Assembly (NCBI GenBank): GCA_036476315.1
Contig: JAZGBI010000098.1
Coordinates: forward strand, 94,001-158,000
Direction: 5' to 3'
DNA: 64,000 nucleotides
DNA from: Candidatus Neomarinimicrobiota bacterium
GTDB lineage: Bacteria; Fidelibacterota; Marinisomatia; Marinisomatales; S15-B10
Shown here: positions 28,088 through 40,900 of the stretch, in pieces
How the letters are laid out: each line of letters starts with the position of its first letter
Position numbering within the stretch: the first letter of the stretch is position 1
The notes under the pieces: model-generated
What the model saw: the letters and a program-made list of their open reading frames with translations, nothing else
Database searches by the model: none
What the model was told of the DNA's origin: nothing
Position numbers and translations under genes: made by a program

Positions 28088-29206
28088 ATGAAAATTTCCC
28101 TTTCCAAGGATGCGCTCCAACAAGCACTACAAAATCTGGCGAAAGCAATGCCGGGAAGATCAACAGTTCCGATCTTGAACAGTGTATTGTTCGAGGCTGA
28201 GGAGAACGCCCTTGTGCTTCGGGCAACGGATCTGGAGATCACAATGGTCATACGCCTGAACGTCAATATACGGGAGACGGGAAGCGTTGCGATTCCCCAC
28301 AGGGTGCTTATGGAGACAACAAACGCGATGCCGGAGACGGACTTGAGCATTGAAGCCGATGAGAAATGGAGAGTAACTATTGACACGGATTTCGGCAGCT
28401 ACGATATTTCGGGTTCGGACGGGGATGAATTTCCAGCGATCCCCGAAGTGGACGACAAGAAGGAGGTGGTTGTTCCATCTGAAACGCTGGAGAGGCTCAT
28501 TGGGAAAACGGTATTTGCGTTGAGTTCAGATGAATTGAAGCCAGCATTAATGGGGACACTTTTTGAGTTTCGCGAGGACTCCATCACCGCAGTGGCAACA
28601 GATGGACACCGGCTTTCCATATGTTCAAGATCAGACCAGTCATCCGGAGGATACCGGGGTGAAATTATTGTACCAAGGAAGTTCCTGCAACTTGTACTGC
28701 AGCACATGCACGAGGAAAAAGAGATTGTCCTGTGGATAGGTGAGAATCACGTGACAGTATCATTTGGCGACATGACAGTCTTTACACGAATCATTGATGA
28801 GAGGTACCCGGATTACAGGACCGTGCTGCCTCAAGAGCAGGACAAGATTGTTAAGGCAAACAGAGAGGATCTTCTGGCTGCTGTGAGGCGAGTAGCAATT
28901 TTTTCAAATCGCTCTACCAGGCAGATCACCCTCAAGTTTTCGACGGAGGAAAATTCGATCTCCACTGAAGACCCCGAACGGGCCTCGAGTGCAAAGGAAA
29001 AGATTGACCTCGAGTACGAAGGTGACGAACTGCTCATAGGATACAACGCAGCATATCTCGGTGATCTGCTGTCCCATCTGGACACCGACAAAGTCATCAT
29101 GAGGCTTAAGACATCAGTGAGTGCCGGTCTCATTGTTCCAGAAACCCAGGTTGAAAACGAAGAACTGACGATGCTCCTTATGCCAATGCGTACGACAGCT
29201 CAATAA
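28088..29206 (+). CDS. dnaN: DNA polymerase III sliding clamp (beta)
   Basis: Ring-shaped processivity clamp of the replicase. 372 residues with three clamp domains; MKISLSKDALQQALQNLAKAMPGRST is the typical opening (written in two parts: MKISLSKDALQQ and LAKAMPGRST) and the C-terminal MLLMPMR ending fits the family. First gene on the rightward replichore, co-directional with its fork. Confidence 0.97.
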   Translation: MKISLSKDALQQALQNLAKAMPGRSTVPILNSVLFEAEENALVLRATDLEITMVIRLNVNIRETGSVAIPHRVLMETTNAMPETDLSIEADEKWRVTIDTDFGSYDISGSDGDEFPAIPEVDDKKEVVVPSETLERLIGKTVFALSSDELKPALMGTLFEFREDSITAVATDGHRLSICSRSDQSSGGYRGEIIVPRKFLQLVLQHMHEEKEIVLWIGENHVTVSFGDMTVFTRIIDERYPDYRTVLPQEQDKIVKANREDLLAAVRRVAIFSNRSTRQITLKFSTEENSISTEDPERASSAKEKIDLEYEGDELLIGYNAAYLGDLLSHLDTDKVIMRLKTSVSAGLIVPETQVENEELTMLLMPMRTTAQ

Positions 29207-29314
29207 TCGAGTATTTGCACCACCTATTTTACGCGTCCTCCTAATCTTCTTTACTGGCCCAGCAACCTTGTAACGGTTTGCCGTGCTGAACGAAAAAGCC
29301 GGAAGCAATCAAAT

Positions 29315-31575
<2,261 letters not shown>

Positions 31576-31589
31576 CAGACGAGCATAGT

Positions 31590-34103
31590 ATGGATATTGC
31601 CCGGGAAAACATCATAGGCCGCGACATTGTTGATGAGATGCGGGAGAGTTATCTCAACTACTCCATGTCCGTCATCGTCGCCAGGGCCCTTCCTGATGTT
31701 CGGGATGGCCTCAAACCCGTCCACAGGAGAATTCTGTACGGGATGAATGAGTTGGGACTCCATTGGAACCGTGGATATAAAAAGTGTGCCCGTATCGTGG
31801 GCGATGTCCTGGGGAAGTACCACCCACACGGCGATACGTCCGTCTACTTTTCCCTGGTGCGAATGGCGCAGCTTTTTGCCATGCGGTATCCCCTGGTGGA
31901 CGGTCAGGGAAACTTCGGCTCGGTTGATGGCGACAATGCAGCTGCCATGCGGTACACCGAGGCAAGAATGACTCGCCTGGGAGGAGAAAGCCTCCGTGAT
32001 CTTGAGAAAGAGACGGTCCGCTGGACTGCCAATTTTGACGAGACCCTTGAAGAGCCAGCTGTTCTTCCCACAGTCATACCCAACTTACTCGTCAACGGGG
32101 CTGAGGGAATCGCCGTGGGCATGGCAACCAAAATCCCTCCACACAATCTTACAGAAGTAACGGACGGATTGATTGCCATTATTGAGAATCCCGAGATGAC
32201 GGTGGACGAAGTAATGGGATATATAAAAGGCCCCGATCTGCCCACAGGCGCCATAATTGAAGGCGTGGAGGGAATCAGGGAGGCCTATGAAACTGGCCGG
32301 GGAAAGATCACCATGACGGCCCGGGCCTTCATAGAAACAAACAAACAGGGGAGGTCGAGTATTATTGTAAGTGAGATACCCTATCAGATCAACAAATCAA
32401 ATCTGCTCGAGAAAATAGCGCAGTTGGTTCGGGCGAAGAAAATTTCCGGCATTTCCGATTTCCGGGATGAATCCGACAAGGAAGGAATCCGGATTGTCAT
32501 TGAAACAAAGAGGGATGCAATTCCCGAGGTCGTTCTCAATCAACTCTATGTAAACACCCAGCTGAGGGAGACCTTTGGGATAATTCTTCTGGCTCTCGTG
32601 GACGGCGTGCCGAAAGTCCTTTCGTTGAAGGAAATGATGCAGCTGTTTATCGATCATCGACATGATGTGGTAACGAGGCGGACAGAATATGATTTGAGAC
32701 AGGCGGAGGAAAGAGCCCATATTCTGGAGGGCCTCAAAGTTGCCCTCGACAACATCGATGACGTGATCGCTCTTATTCGTGGGAGAAAAGACCCCAAAGA
32801 TGCTAAGGAAGGCCTGATGGAGAATTTTGACCTGTCTGACAAGCAGGCACAGGCGATCCTTGAGATGAGACTTCAGAGGTTGACAAGCCTGGAAGTGGAG
32901 AAAGTGGTTGAGGAATACAAGGAGACAATTAAGCTACTTGCGAAGCTGCGGGGCATTCTGGACAGTAAGGCGCAACGGATGGCGATTATTAAGGAGGAAT
33001 TGGAGGGGATTCGGGAACTTTACGGCGATGAGCGCCGAACGGAAATCGCACCCGTGGGAACCTCTTTTTCCGTTGAGGACATGATTGCCGAGGAGGACGT
33101 GGTCCTTACGATCACGCACAACGGCTATATCAAGCGGACGTCGACGTCGACGTACCGTCGTCAGCGCCGGGGCGGGCGTGGACTCCAGGGAGCCGGCATG
33201 AGAGAAGATGATTTCGTTGAGCATCTTTTCATCGCAAACACGCACGACTATCTGCTCTTTTTTACAGACCGGGGGAAGTGTTACTGGCTTAAGGTGCATC
33301 AGGTTCCACTGGGAGGCCGGGCGACTCAGGGCCGGGCCATCGTAAACCTTATTGAATGTGAACCAGGGGAAAGGGTGGAAGCCTTCGTATCCGTCAAAGA
33401 GTTTGATGAACAACGATTCATCATCATGGCAACGGAAAGGGGCCTTGTCAAGAAAACCAAGCTGTCTGCATACGGACACCCCCGGAAGGGTGGCATCTAT
33501 GCCATCGACATTCAGGAAGGTGACAAGCTGATTGACGCCAAGATCACGGAGGGGGACAATGACGTGCTCCTCGGAACAAGAGAGGGAAAAGCGATCCGTT
33601 TTTCCGAGAGGGATGTGCGGCCCATGGGCAGAAAAACGAGGGGTGTCATCGGCATCCGCCTCGCATCGAAGAAAAACCGTGTGCTGGGAATGGTCGTCGT
33701 TCGGAGGGAAGGGACGATTCTGGTTGCCACAAAGAACGGGTATGGGAAGCGCACCGATGTTTTGCAGTACCGGGTTCAGAAGCGAGGCGGTATGGGAATC
33801 ATGACCATGCGGACAACAGAAAAAGTGGGGAAAATGGTATCGATTATGGAGGTGGTTGAGACGGACGATCTCATGGTCATTACAGATCGGGGCGTCCTCA
33901 TACGACAGCCGATATCGACCATCAGGACTATCGGACGTGTAACTCAAGGGGTGAAATTGATACGCCTGGATAAAAATGATAAGATTTCCACGGTGACGCG
34001 CGTGGTTCGTGAGGAACAGGAGGAAGAAGAAGGAGAGACGGTTAATAATGGGGAAAACAAGGAAGAGCCGTCCTCTACCGGTGCAGTAGAAAATAACGCG
34101 TGA
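31590..34103 (+). CDS. gyrA: DNA gyrase subunit A
   Basis: Breakage-reunion subunit of gyrase. 837 residues: winged helix with catalytic tyrosine in [10 protein letters not shown], coiled-coil tower, and a beta-pinwheel C-terminal domain with a GyrA box (QRRGGRGL). In the quinolone-determining region the sequence is [17 protein letters not shown], where E. coli has HPHGDSAVYDTIVRMAQ: the positions of S83 and D87 are T and F. The stop overlaps the GTG start of the next gene by 4 nt. Confidence 0.98.
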   Translation: MDIARENIIGRDIVDEMRESYLNYSMSVIVARALPDVRDGLKPVHRRILYGMNELGLHWNRGYKKCARIVGDVLGKYHPHGDTSVYFSLVRMAQLFAMRYPLVDGQGNFGSVDGDNAAAMRYTEARMTRLGGESLRDLEKETVRWTANFDETLEEPAVLPTVIPNLLVNGAEGIAVGMATKIPPHNLTEVTDGLIAIIENPEMTVDEVMGYIKGPDLPTGAIIEGVEGIREAYETGRGKITMTARAFIETNKQGRSSIIVSEIPYQINKSNLLEKIAQLVRAKKISGISDFRDESDKEGIRIVIETKRDAIPEVVLNQLYVNTQLRETFGIILLALVDGVPKVLSLKEMMQLFIDHRHDVVTRRTEYDLRQAEERAHILEGLKVALDNIDDVIALIRGRKDPKDAKEGLMENFDLSDKQAQAILEMRLQRLTSLEVEKVVEEYKETIKLLAKLRGILDSKAQRMAIIKEELEGIRELYGDERRTEIAPVGTSFSVEDMIAEEDVVLTITHNGYIKRTSTSTYRRQRRGGRGLQGAGMREDDFVEHLFIANTHDYLLFFTDRGKCYWLKVHQVPLGGRATQGRAIVNLIECEPGERVEAFVSVKEFDEQRFIIMATERGLVKKTKLSAYGHPRKGGIYAIDIQEGDKLIDAKITEGDNDVLLGTREGKAIRFSERDVRPMGRKTRGVIGIRLASKKNRVLGMVVVRREGTILVATKNGYGKRTDVLQYRVQKRGGMGIMTMRTTEKVGKMVSIMEVVETDDLMVITDRGVLIRQPISTIRTIGRVTQGVKLIRLDKNDKISTVTRVVREEQEEEEGETVNNGENKEEPSSTGAVENNA

Positions 34104-34795
34104 TCAGTCCCGCCGCCCTTCAATCGGTTGCGCAGAGGATCGCCAAGGCCCGATCCCACGCCGGCCGGGGAAACGAACCCCCCATAGAAATTGTGGCCGT
34201 TACCAAAGCATTCCCCCCCCAGGTCATTCTAAGCGCGTACGAAGCAGGTATCAAATCCATTGGGGAAAATCGCGTGCAGGAGGCCGAGGCCAAGTTCAAA
34301 CAGATCCCCCCCCTTCCTGGAATGAAACGAAGACTCATCGGACACCTCCAGTCTAATAAAACACGGATGGCCGTGAGGATATTCGATGCTATTGACTCAC
34401 TGGATTCCGTGAAACTCGCACGAAAAGTGGCCAGATGTTCTGAAGAAGAAGACAAGGAAATGGCCGCCCTTATTCAGGTTAATACTGGAGAGGATCCGGC
34501 CAAATTTGGGTTCCATGCCCACGAGACGGAGGAGATGCTTGAAGTGATGGCTATGGAGGGACTTCGCGTCGATGGTTTAATGACCATTGGGACGTTAACC
34601 GAAGATGAGTCGGAGATTAGAAGAACCTTCCGCGGGCTCTGGAAGTTGAAGGAAGACTTAAACGGTCAGGCGCCGAGAGAAAGACAGCTCATTCATCTCT
34701 CGATGGGCATGAGCGCGGACTACGAACTGGCGGTGGAAGAAGGGGCGACCATGCTGAGGCTGGGGACAGTGCTCTTTGGACCAAGGCCGGCATAG
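34100..34795 (+). CDS. YggS-family pyridoxal phosphate homeostasis protein
   Basis: A 231-residue PLP-binding TIM barrel without known catalysis, involved in B6 homeostasis. The PLP lysine is K36 (AVTKAFPP); [18 protein letters not shown], and the phosphate-binding [24 protein letters not shown] are all present. The GTG start overlaps gyrA (GTGA), so it is translationally coupled. Confidence 0.93.
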   Translation: MISPAALQSVAQRIAKARSHAGRGNEPPIEIVAVTKAFPPQVILSAYEAGIKSIGENRVQEAEAKFKQIPPLPGMKRRLIGHLQSNKTRMAVRIFDAIDSLDSVKLARKVARCSEEEDKEMAALIQVNTGEDPAKFGFHAHETEEMLEVMAMEGLRVDGLMTIGTLTEDESEIRRTFRGLWKLKEDLNGQAPRERQLIHLSMGMSADYELAVEEGATMLRLGTVLFGPRPA

Positions 34796-34799
34796 TACA

Positions 34800-35369
34800 A
34801 TGGTTTTCTATCTTCCTCACGGTGCCGAAGCCTACCAGGGGGCATTTCCAGTGACACACAGGGCAGGAAAGCGGCTTGGGTCGCATTCTGTTATGGAGAG
34901 TGAAAGGGGAACAGTTATTTCACCGGACGAACTGTCTCCCGAGATCATACAGCCCCAAAACTTCATAGACCTGCAGGAGGCCCGGGATCTTAAACGATTT
35001 TGGTTGATAGACCTTGTAACAGGGGCGGACGCGCTGGTGCAGATTATTGACCATCGCAACTTGTCGGGGATTAATCCTCTGGCTGGAAAAACGCCCATTG
35101 GATATCGTCCCCGGTTTCCAGATATGGGGCGGATTTATGTCAGGGAAAGCGTGGGACTTCCCCAGCGCGTTGTGAGCACAGTGGGGCCAGAGAGATTCCA
35201 TGGGGAGGTGAGGGAGAACATGTCGGAAATAACCGCCCACGTGGCCCTATGTGCGGCTTATGCCGGGATGGAGGTCATGGCCATGGGGTGGAACAGGAGT
35301 CGGGATCCCCACGGCAAAGTTCTCGCCCAGTTCATATCAAACGTCATAGAGAGAATCGATGCAGTCTGA
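34800..35369 (+). CDS. Divergent purine-nucleoside-phosphorylase-like protein
   Basis: A 189-residue protein whose middle resembles the core of trimeric PNP/MTAP enzymes: IDHRNLSGINPLAG followed by RPRFPDMGRIYV parallels the DHxNL-xGxNPLxGPN and RFPDMS-xAYD blocks, and MSEITAHVALCAAYAGMEVMAMG parallels the MSxVPEVIVARHxGLRVFG helix. The N-terminal GSGLG phosphate-binding loop of real PNPs is absent and the protein is about 80 residues short, so catalysis as a phosphorylase is doubtful. ATG at 34800, 4 nt after yggS, so it belongs to the same transcript. Assignment is by eye and moderate. Confidence 0.5.
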   Translation: MVFYLPHGAEAYQGAFPVTHRAGKRLGSHSVMESERGTVISPDELSPEIIQPQNFIDLQEARDLKRFWLIDLVTGADALVQIIDHRNLSGINPLAGKTPIGYRPRFPDMGRIYVRESVGLPQRVVSTVGPERFHGEVRENMSEITAHVALCAAYAGMEVMAMGWNRSRDPHGKVLAQFISNVIERIDAV

Positions 35370-35396
35370 CCTTCTCTTCTTATTTGTACAACCGAG

Positions 35397-37163
35397 ATGA
35401 GAGAAGTAGAGTCCATACCGGCATACTTATTGAAGCAGGCGGAACAGCAGCCCGAAGTGGCTGCTGTCCGTTACAGAAAAGAGGGGGAATGGCGTACGGT
35501 CACCTGGTCAGACTACGCTACAGAGGTGGAGCAGGCTGGTCGAGCGTTGATAAGTCTTGGACTTGAGCCAATGGGGAAGGTCTGTATTCTTGGATATAAC
35601 AGGCCGGAATGGGTGATCTTCGATCTGGCCGCCATGATGGCCGGGGGAGTTCCCGCAGGCATCTATGAAACGAGCTCACCCGAGGGGGTTGCGTACATAC
35701 TTTCCCATTCGGAGGCGACGATCGTGCTGGTTGAGAACACTATTCAGTTGGAAAAGATCCTGGGAGAGAGAAAAAGTCTCCCGAAACTGAGGCAGGTGAT
35801 CCTCATGAAGGGGGCGACAAGCGACGACCCCATGGTTCTTGGATGGGAAGAGTTTCTCGGGAGAGGAGATAGCGTTCAGCTGAAGGAGCTTGAGGAGCGA
35901 GGGGAGAAAATTGAGCCGGGCGACCTTGCGACGCTCATCTATACCTCGGGGACGACAGGCCCGCCCAAGGCGGTTATGCTGTCCCATCGAAATCTAATCT
36001 GGACGGCACAGACGGCCATCGACATGTTCGAAATCACCACCGAAGACTCCTCCCTTTCCTATCTACCCCTATCACATATTGCCGAACAAATGTTCACGAT
36101 TCACGCACCCATGATCGCAGGTTGGAAGGTCGATTTTGCGGAGAGTCAGGAGAAAGCGGCGGAAAACCTGCGTGATGTTCAGCCCACCATCTTCTTCGGT
36201 GTACCGCGGGTATGGGAGAAAGTGTTTGCTGCCGTCTATCCCAAGCTCCAGGATGTGGGAGGAGCGAAGAAGGGCCTTCTCAGTTGGGCCCGGTGGGTGG
36301 CGAGCAAGGTTCATGGCGTGAGAAACGAAGGAGGAGAAGTGGGATGGGGAACCCGGCTTCAGTTCGGAATTGCCCGCAAGCTCGTCCTCTCGAAGTTGAA
36401 ATATGCAATGGGCTTGGGGAGAGCCCGTTTTTGTGTGACCGGCGCAGCTCCCATATCGGCGACCGTCCTGGAGTTCTTTGCGAGCGTCGATATTCCCATT
36501 CTCGAGGTCTACGGACAATCAGAGGGGAGCGGACCGACATCCTTCAATCGGTGGGGACAGACACGCTACGGTTCTGTGGGTCCACCTCTCCCTGGCACTG
36601 AGGTGAAAACGGCGGAAGATGGAGAAATCCTTCTGAAGGGGCCAAATGTTTTTCCAGGATATTTCAAGGACGAGGCTGCGACGGCTGACACACTGGTTAA
36701 CAGATGGCTCCATTCAGGAGACTTGGGCAAGTTTGACGAAGACGGCTTTCTATGGATCACGGGTCGGAAGAAGGATATCATCGTCACGTCTGGCGGCAAA
36801 AACATTGCCCCGGCGTATATTGAAGGATTGCTCCAAGATAGCGACCTTGTTGAACAGGCAATTGTGATCGGCGACGGAAGAAAATATCTTACCGCCTTGA
36901 TTGTTGTTGATGAGCAGGCCACTGGGGGAGATGAGGGAAAAAAGGCAAGCGGAAACAAAGAAATACTGGATCAGGTCCAGGAAGAGATTGCCCGGGTGAA
37001 CTCCCGGGTTTCGAGAGTCGAGAATATTCGCAAGTTCCGGATTCTCGGCCGTCCACTCATGCAGGAGAAAGGTGAGCTCACTCCTACGTTGAAAATGGTT
37101 CGACACGTGATTGCGGAAAACTGGGTGGCCCTGATCGAGGAAATGTATGAGGAAGACAACTGA
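35397..37163 (+). CDS. Long-chain acyl-CoA synthetase (AMP-forming)
   Basis: Activates fatty acids to acyl-CoA with ATP. 588 residues of the ANL superfamily: P-loop YTSGTTGPPKAVMLSH, YGQSEGSG motif, HSGDLGKFDEDGFLWITGRKKDIIVTSGGKNIAPA hinge region (quoted in part: SGDLGKFDEDGFLWITGRKK) and a C-terminal domain ending ELTPTLKMVR. It lacks a membrane segment and resembles the bubblegum/FadD15-like group. Last gene before a strong terminator (37171-37198), so it closes the transcription unit that started upstream. Confidence 0.92.
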   Translation: MREVESIPAYLLKQAEQQPEVAAVRYRKEGEWRTVTWSDYATEVEQAGRALISLGLEPMGKVCILGYNRPEWVIFDLAAMMAGGVPAGIYETSSPEGVAYILSHSEATIVLVENTIQLEKILGERKSLPKLRQVILMKGATSDDPMVLGWEEFLGRGDSVQLKELEERGEKIEPGDLATLIYTSGTTGPPKAVMLSHRNLIWTAQTAIDMFEITTEDSSLSYLPLSHIAEQMFTIHAPMIAGWKVDFAESQEKAAENLRDVQPTIFFGVPRVWEKVFAAVYPKLQDVGGAKKGLLSWARWVASKVHGVRNEGGEVGWGTRLQFGIARKLVLSKLKYAMGLGRARFCVTGAAPISATVLEFFASVDIPILEVYGQSEGSGPTSFNRWGQTRYGSVGPPLPGTEVKTAEDGEILLKGPNVFPGYFKDEAATADTLVNRWLHSGDLGKFDEDGFLWITGRKKDIIVTSGGKNIAPAYIEGLLQDSDLVEQAIVIGDGRKYLTALIVVDEQATGGDEGKKASGNKEILDQVQEEIARVNSRVSRVENIRKFRILGRPLMQEKGELTPTLKMVRHVIAENWVALIEEMYEEDN

Positions 37164-37170
37164 ACCAAGA

Positions 37171-37198
37171 AGCCTCCGGAGGCAACCGGAGGCTTTTG
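37171..37198 (+). terminator. Intrinsic terminator after acyl-CoA synthetase
   Basis: A perfect 9-bp stem AGCCTCCGG (37171-37179) / CCGGAGGCT (37186-37194), 6-nt loop, then TTTT. Eight nt after the stop codon of the ligase gene. It may also stop transcription of the convergent hsp20. Confidence 0.9.
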
Positions 37199-37232
37199 TA
37201 TGAATTACGATTTATTTTAGTTGTCGGCAATC

Positions 37233-37697
37233 TCAGCTGATCTCAACCTCGATCTCTTTCGCCTTCAGAGGCTTGGAACGGGGCAGGGAAACAGTCAGGA
37301 CGCCATCTTTATAGTTGGCCTTGATATTTTTTTCCGTTGCCTCGTCAGGCAGGCGAAATGAGCGGGAGAACCGGCCGTAACGCGATTCCCTGTAGCTGTA
37401 ACGATCGCCGTTTTTTGACTCCTCATCCTTCTTCTCCCCGGAAATGGTCAGCACACCGTCTTTAGCTGCGACATGAAAATCTGACTTCTTCATCCCCGGA
37501 GCCTCAACACGCACCTCGTGTTCCTTCTCCTTCTCCACAACATCGAAGGAGGGCAACCAGTCCGCATCATGAAAGCGTGAAGGATGAACGGGCCAGCGAG
37601 CGAAGGAATCGAAAAATCGATCCGTCTCATCGGCCCAGGAGTCAATACCGAAGGGCCTTAACAAGCTGCTTCTAGGTGTCCATTTAATCAGGTTCAT
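37233..37697 (-). CDS. Small heat shock protein, Hsp20 family
   Basis: ATP-independent holdase. 154 residues: the alpha-crystallin domain covers about 48-140 (FDVVEKEKEHEVRVEAPGM, VLTISGEKK, YGRFSRSFRLPDEA, YKDGVLTVSLPRS). The C-terminal IxI-type motif appears as IEVEI. AAGGAG lies ahead of the ATG at 37697. Single gene, convergent with the acyl-CoA ligase and divergent from susC. Confidence 0.95.
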   Translation of the reverse strand: MNLIKWTPRSSLLRPFGIDSWADETDRFFDSFARWPVHPSRFHDADWLPSFDVVEKEKEHEVRVEAPGMKKSDFHVAAKDGVLTISGEKKDEESKNGDRYSYRESRYGRFSRSFRLPDEATEKNIKANYKDGVLTVSLPRSKPLKAKEIEVEIS

Positions 37698-37996
37698 TTT
37701 TCTTTCTCCTTGACTTAATTGGTCTGTTTTCGATCTTCACGCTTTATCATTATGCAACGGGTATGCCAGGTAGCCGATTGTGGCGAAACGTCATCTCCCA
37801 CAGCCGTACTGTCAGAAATGACCTGAAACAAAGTCACCCATTCTGACCTTTCGACCACATTCTTGGCCACGGAGCACTTTTTTCTTGACTTCTGTTATTA
37901 TTGGTGGCGAACTTTACTGTTACTGTAGCAACTGGCATGCTGGGCCCAAAAAGGCCACCGCCAACACAACACATAATTAATATTACGTAGGGGTAT
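37698..37996. other. Intergenic region between divergent hsp20 and susC
   Basis: 299 bp without a supportable gene. It must hold the promoters of both divergent genes, but I see no clear sigma70 or FCB-type promoter pair and no CIRCE-type heat-shock operator. Confidence 0.4.
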
Positions 37997-40900
37997 ATGC
38001 TCATGACGACGAAGCACACATTTATCCTGGCTGTTATTTTGTTGTTTGGATTCCAGGCCGTTAAAGGGGAACGAGAGGTTACGGGAAAGGTGACCGTGAG
38101 GACCACAGGAGAAGCGCTTCCCGGAGCCCAAATTGTCGTGAAAGGATCCCTGATGGGAACAACAACGGATCTGGACGGTGAGTACCGGCTGGATGTTCCC
38201 GATGAAGAAGTAACGCTCACCGTGACCTTCATCGGTTACAAATCGGAGGATGTTGTAGTAGGTACCGGTGTGGGAATAACCGACGTTCAGATGGAAGAAG
38301 ATGTGCTTAAAATGTCTGAGGTGGTTGTGACGGGACTTGCGTCGACGGTCAAAAGAAGGAACCTTGCGAACGCGGTGGCCACCGTGTCCGGAGATGAGTT
38401 GATTCCCTCTCCGGTTCAGACTCTTGACGGTGCTCTGAGTGGTAAATTCGCGGGCATCAATGTTCGTCAGAACACGGGTGCGCCAGGGGGAGGAATGAAC
38501 GTGAACCTTCGGGGTATCTCTACGATTCAGGGGAGTACGCAGCCCATATACGTGGTGGATGGAGTGATCCTAAACAATTTTGCCAATCAATCGGGCGTAG
38601 ATGTGATAACTAAGGCTACAGGAGCCGGAAGTGCCACGCCCCAGGGACAACCCACGAATCGAATTGGGGATATCAATCCAAACGATATCGAAAGTATTGA
38701 GGTCCTCAAAGGAGCTAGTGCGGCAGCTCTCTACGGTTCCAAGGCCTCCAACGGCGTGATCATCATTAACACCAAGAGAGGAAGGGGTGGAAAAACCAAA
38801 TTCAGCATCTCGCATAAGGTGGGGCAACGTTCTTTGTTGAATAAGATGGGTCACAGAGTCTTTGAAACTTACGCGGAGGCGGAGGATCAATTCGGGGCGG
38901 ATATTGCTGCCTTGGGACTCAGCAACTCCTCAGATATAAACTCATGGATAGGCAGAGATATTGATTATGAGGAGGAGTTGTATGCCAGCGGCAGCGGAGA
39001 ACTGTCAGAAACGTTAGTTAGCGCAGCCGGTGGAACGGGGCGTACCCAATTCTACCTTTCTGGACAGCACATGAACGAAAGGGCTACTATTGTCAACACC
39101 GGCTTTGAAAGATGGTCGGGTCGTGTGAATATCAGTCACAGGTTTAGCGACAAAGCAAGGGTCAGGTTGAGCACCAACCTCATAAGGACGGATTCAGACA
39201 GGGGAGTAACCGGGAACGACAATACGAATATCACGTACGGATTCTCCATCGGTTTTACACCAAGCTTCCTGGACATACGGGCCAAGGATGGTGTCTATCC
39301 TGATCATCCTACAAATCCATCAAACTACCTGCATACGGCCCGTGCATTTGTGAATAGCGAACTGACGAACCGGGCACTAGGTTCAATCGAGTTTACCTAT
39401 GGCCTCTTCAAAAGGGAGAAAATGAGCTTAGACTGGATCACCTCGACAGGCGTAGATTTTTATGCGCAGGAGAACAAGGTGTTCTCACCCGCCGAGTTGC
39501 AATACGAAAAGACATCGTCAACTCCCGGTCAGTCGGTCAACACCACAGCCAACAACCTGAACACGAATCTTTATACAAACCTGGTTCATCGTATGATTCT
39601 ACCAGGCAACCTTAACTTCACGACAACCGCAGGGCTGCAGTATGAAACCCAGGATTGGGATCAGGTTTTCGTCCATGCAAAAGGGATGGTGGTAGGTCAG
39701 ACCAATGTGGACCAGGCCAGCTCTGCCGATGTCTATCATACCAGGAGGATGCAGCAGGATCGCGGTTTCTTTGCTCAGGAGGAAGTGAGCATAGGAGATC
39801 AGATCAACGTGGCGTTCGGAATGCGAGGGGACAAAAGCAGCACCCTGGGGGATACGGAGGAATGGTTCACCTATCCAAAGTTCTCCGCTTCTTACCAGGT
39901 TGGGGCCCTGGGTGGAATTATTGATGACTTCAAACCAAGACTGGCCTGGGGGCAAACAGGAAACCTGCCCAGCGCAACGGCGAAGTTTACGTCCCTGATT
40001 CCGATGAATATAGGCGGCAATTCGGGGTTAATTCCTTCTAGAGTCCTGGGGAACTTCGAAATCAACCCGGAGAAAACGACTGAGCTGGAATACGGCGTGG
40101 ACTTTTCGTTCCTCAGCGGCTTTGGCTCTGTTGAATTCACGCTGTACCAGCAGAACATAGAAGAGTTAATCCTGGAGGTTGATCAAGCGTCCTCTTCAGG
40201 AGCAACGAACAAATGGATGAACGCGGCAGAAATGGAGACCAAGGGAACGGAATTTTCCCTGCTTCTCAACCCGGTCCGCAGAAGCCAACTGAACTGGACG
40301 TCCCGAGTCAACTACTACAAGACAGCGTCTGAAATAACCAAGCTGAGCGGGGATGTGGATCCTTTTAATATGGGTGGGTTTGCAACGTTCCTCGGTACCT
40401 ACAGGATTGAAGAAGGATGGTCGCCCACAGCCATTGTTGGATCAGAAATGCAGTACGAGTATGATTCAAGTGGCGATCTAGTGCCTGTCAAGAAAGACGG
40501 GGTACATCAGCACGTAAAACTGGGTGACGAGACGCCTGACTTCCAGATGTCCTTCAACAACAGTGTCAGGGTTGGCGACTTCACCCTGCAGTTTCTCCTT
40601 GACTGGAAGAAGGGGGGGTATATCATCAACCTGGCCAAGCTAATCTATGACTTGGGTGGGACGACGGAAGATTACGAAGATGATGTAGAGTTCACCTTCC
40701 GTCCCTCTGAGGGGTTTGAAACATCAGACGGAAAGGATTCGACGGAAACCATGCAAAGTGGCCCGGGTCGTTTGGCAGCGTTGGGCGGGTTGACCCGGCC
40801 GTATGTTGAGGACGGTTCCTACATGAAGCTCAGAGAACTGAGTCTGGTCTATGATTTTGATCGCGAGAAGATACAAAGCTGGTTCGGAGGATCCATATCC

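Noticed and set aside
33134-33160. Short GTCGAC tandem repeat in gyrA.
   Set aside because: In frame coding for alternating T/S residues before the GyrA box; too short and coding to be a functional repeat.
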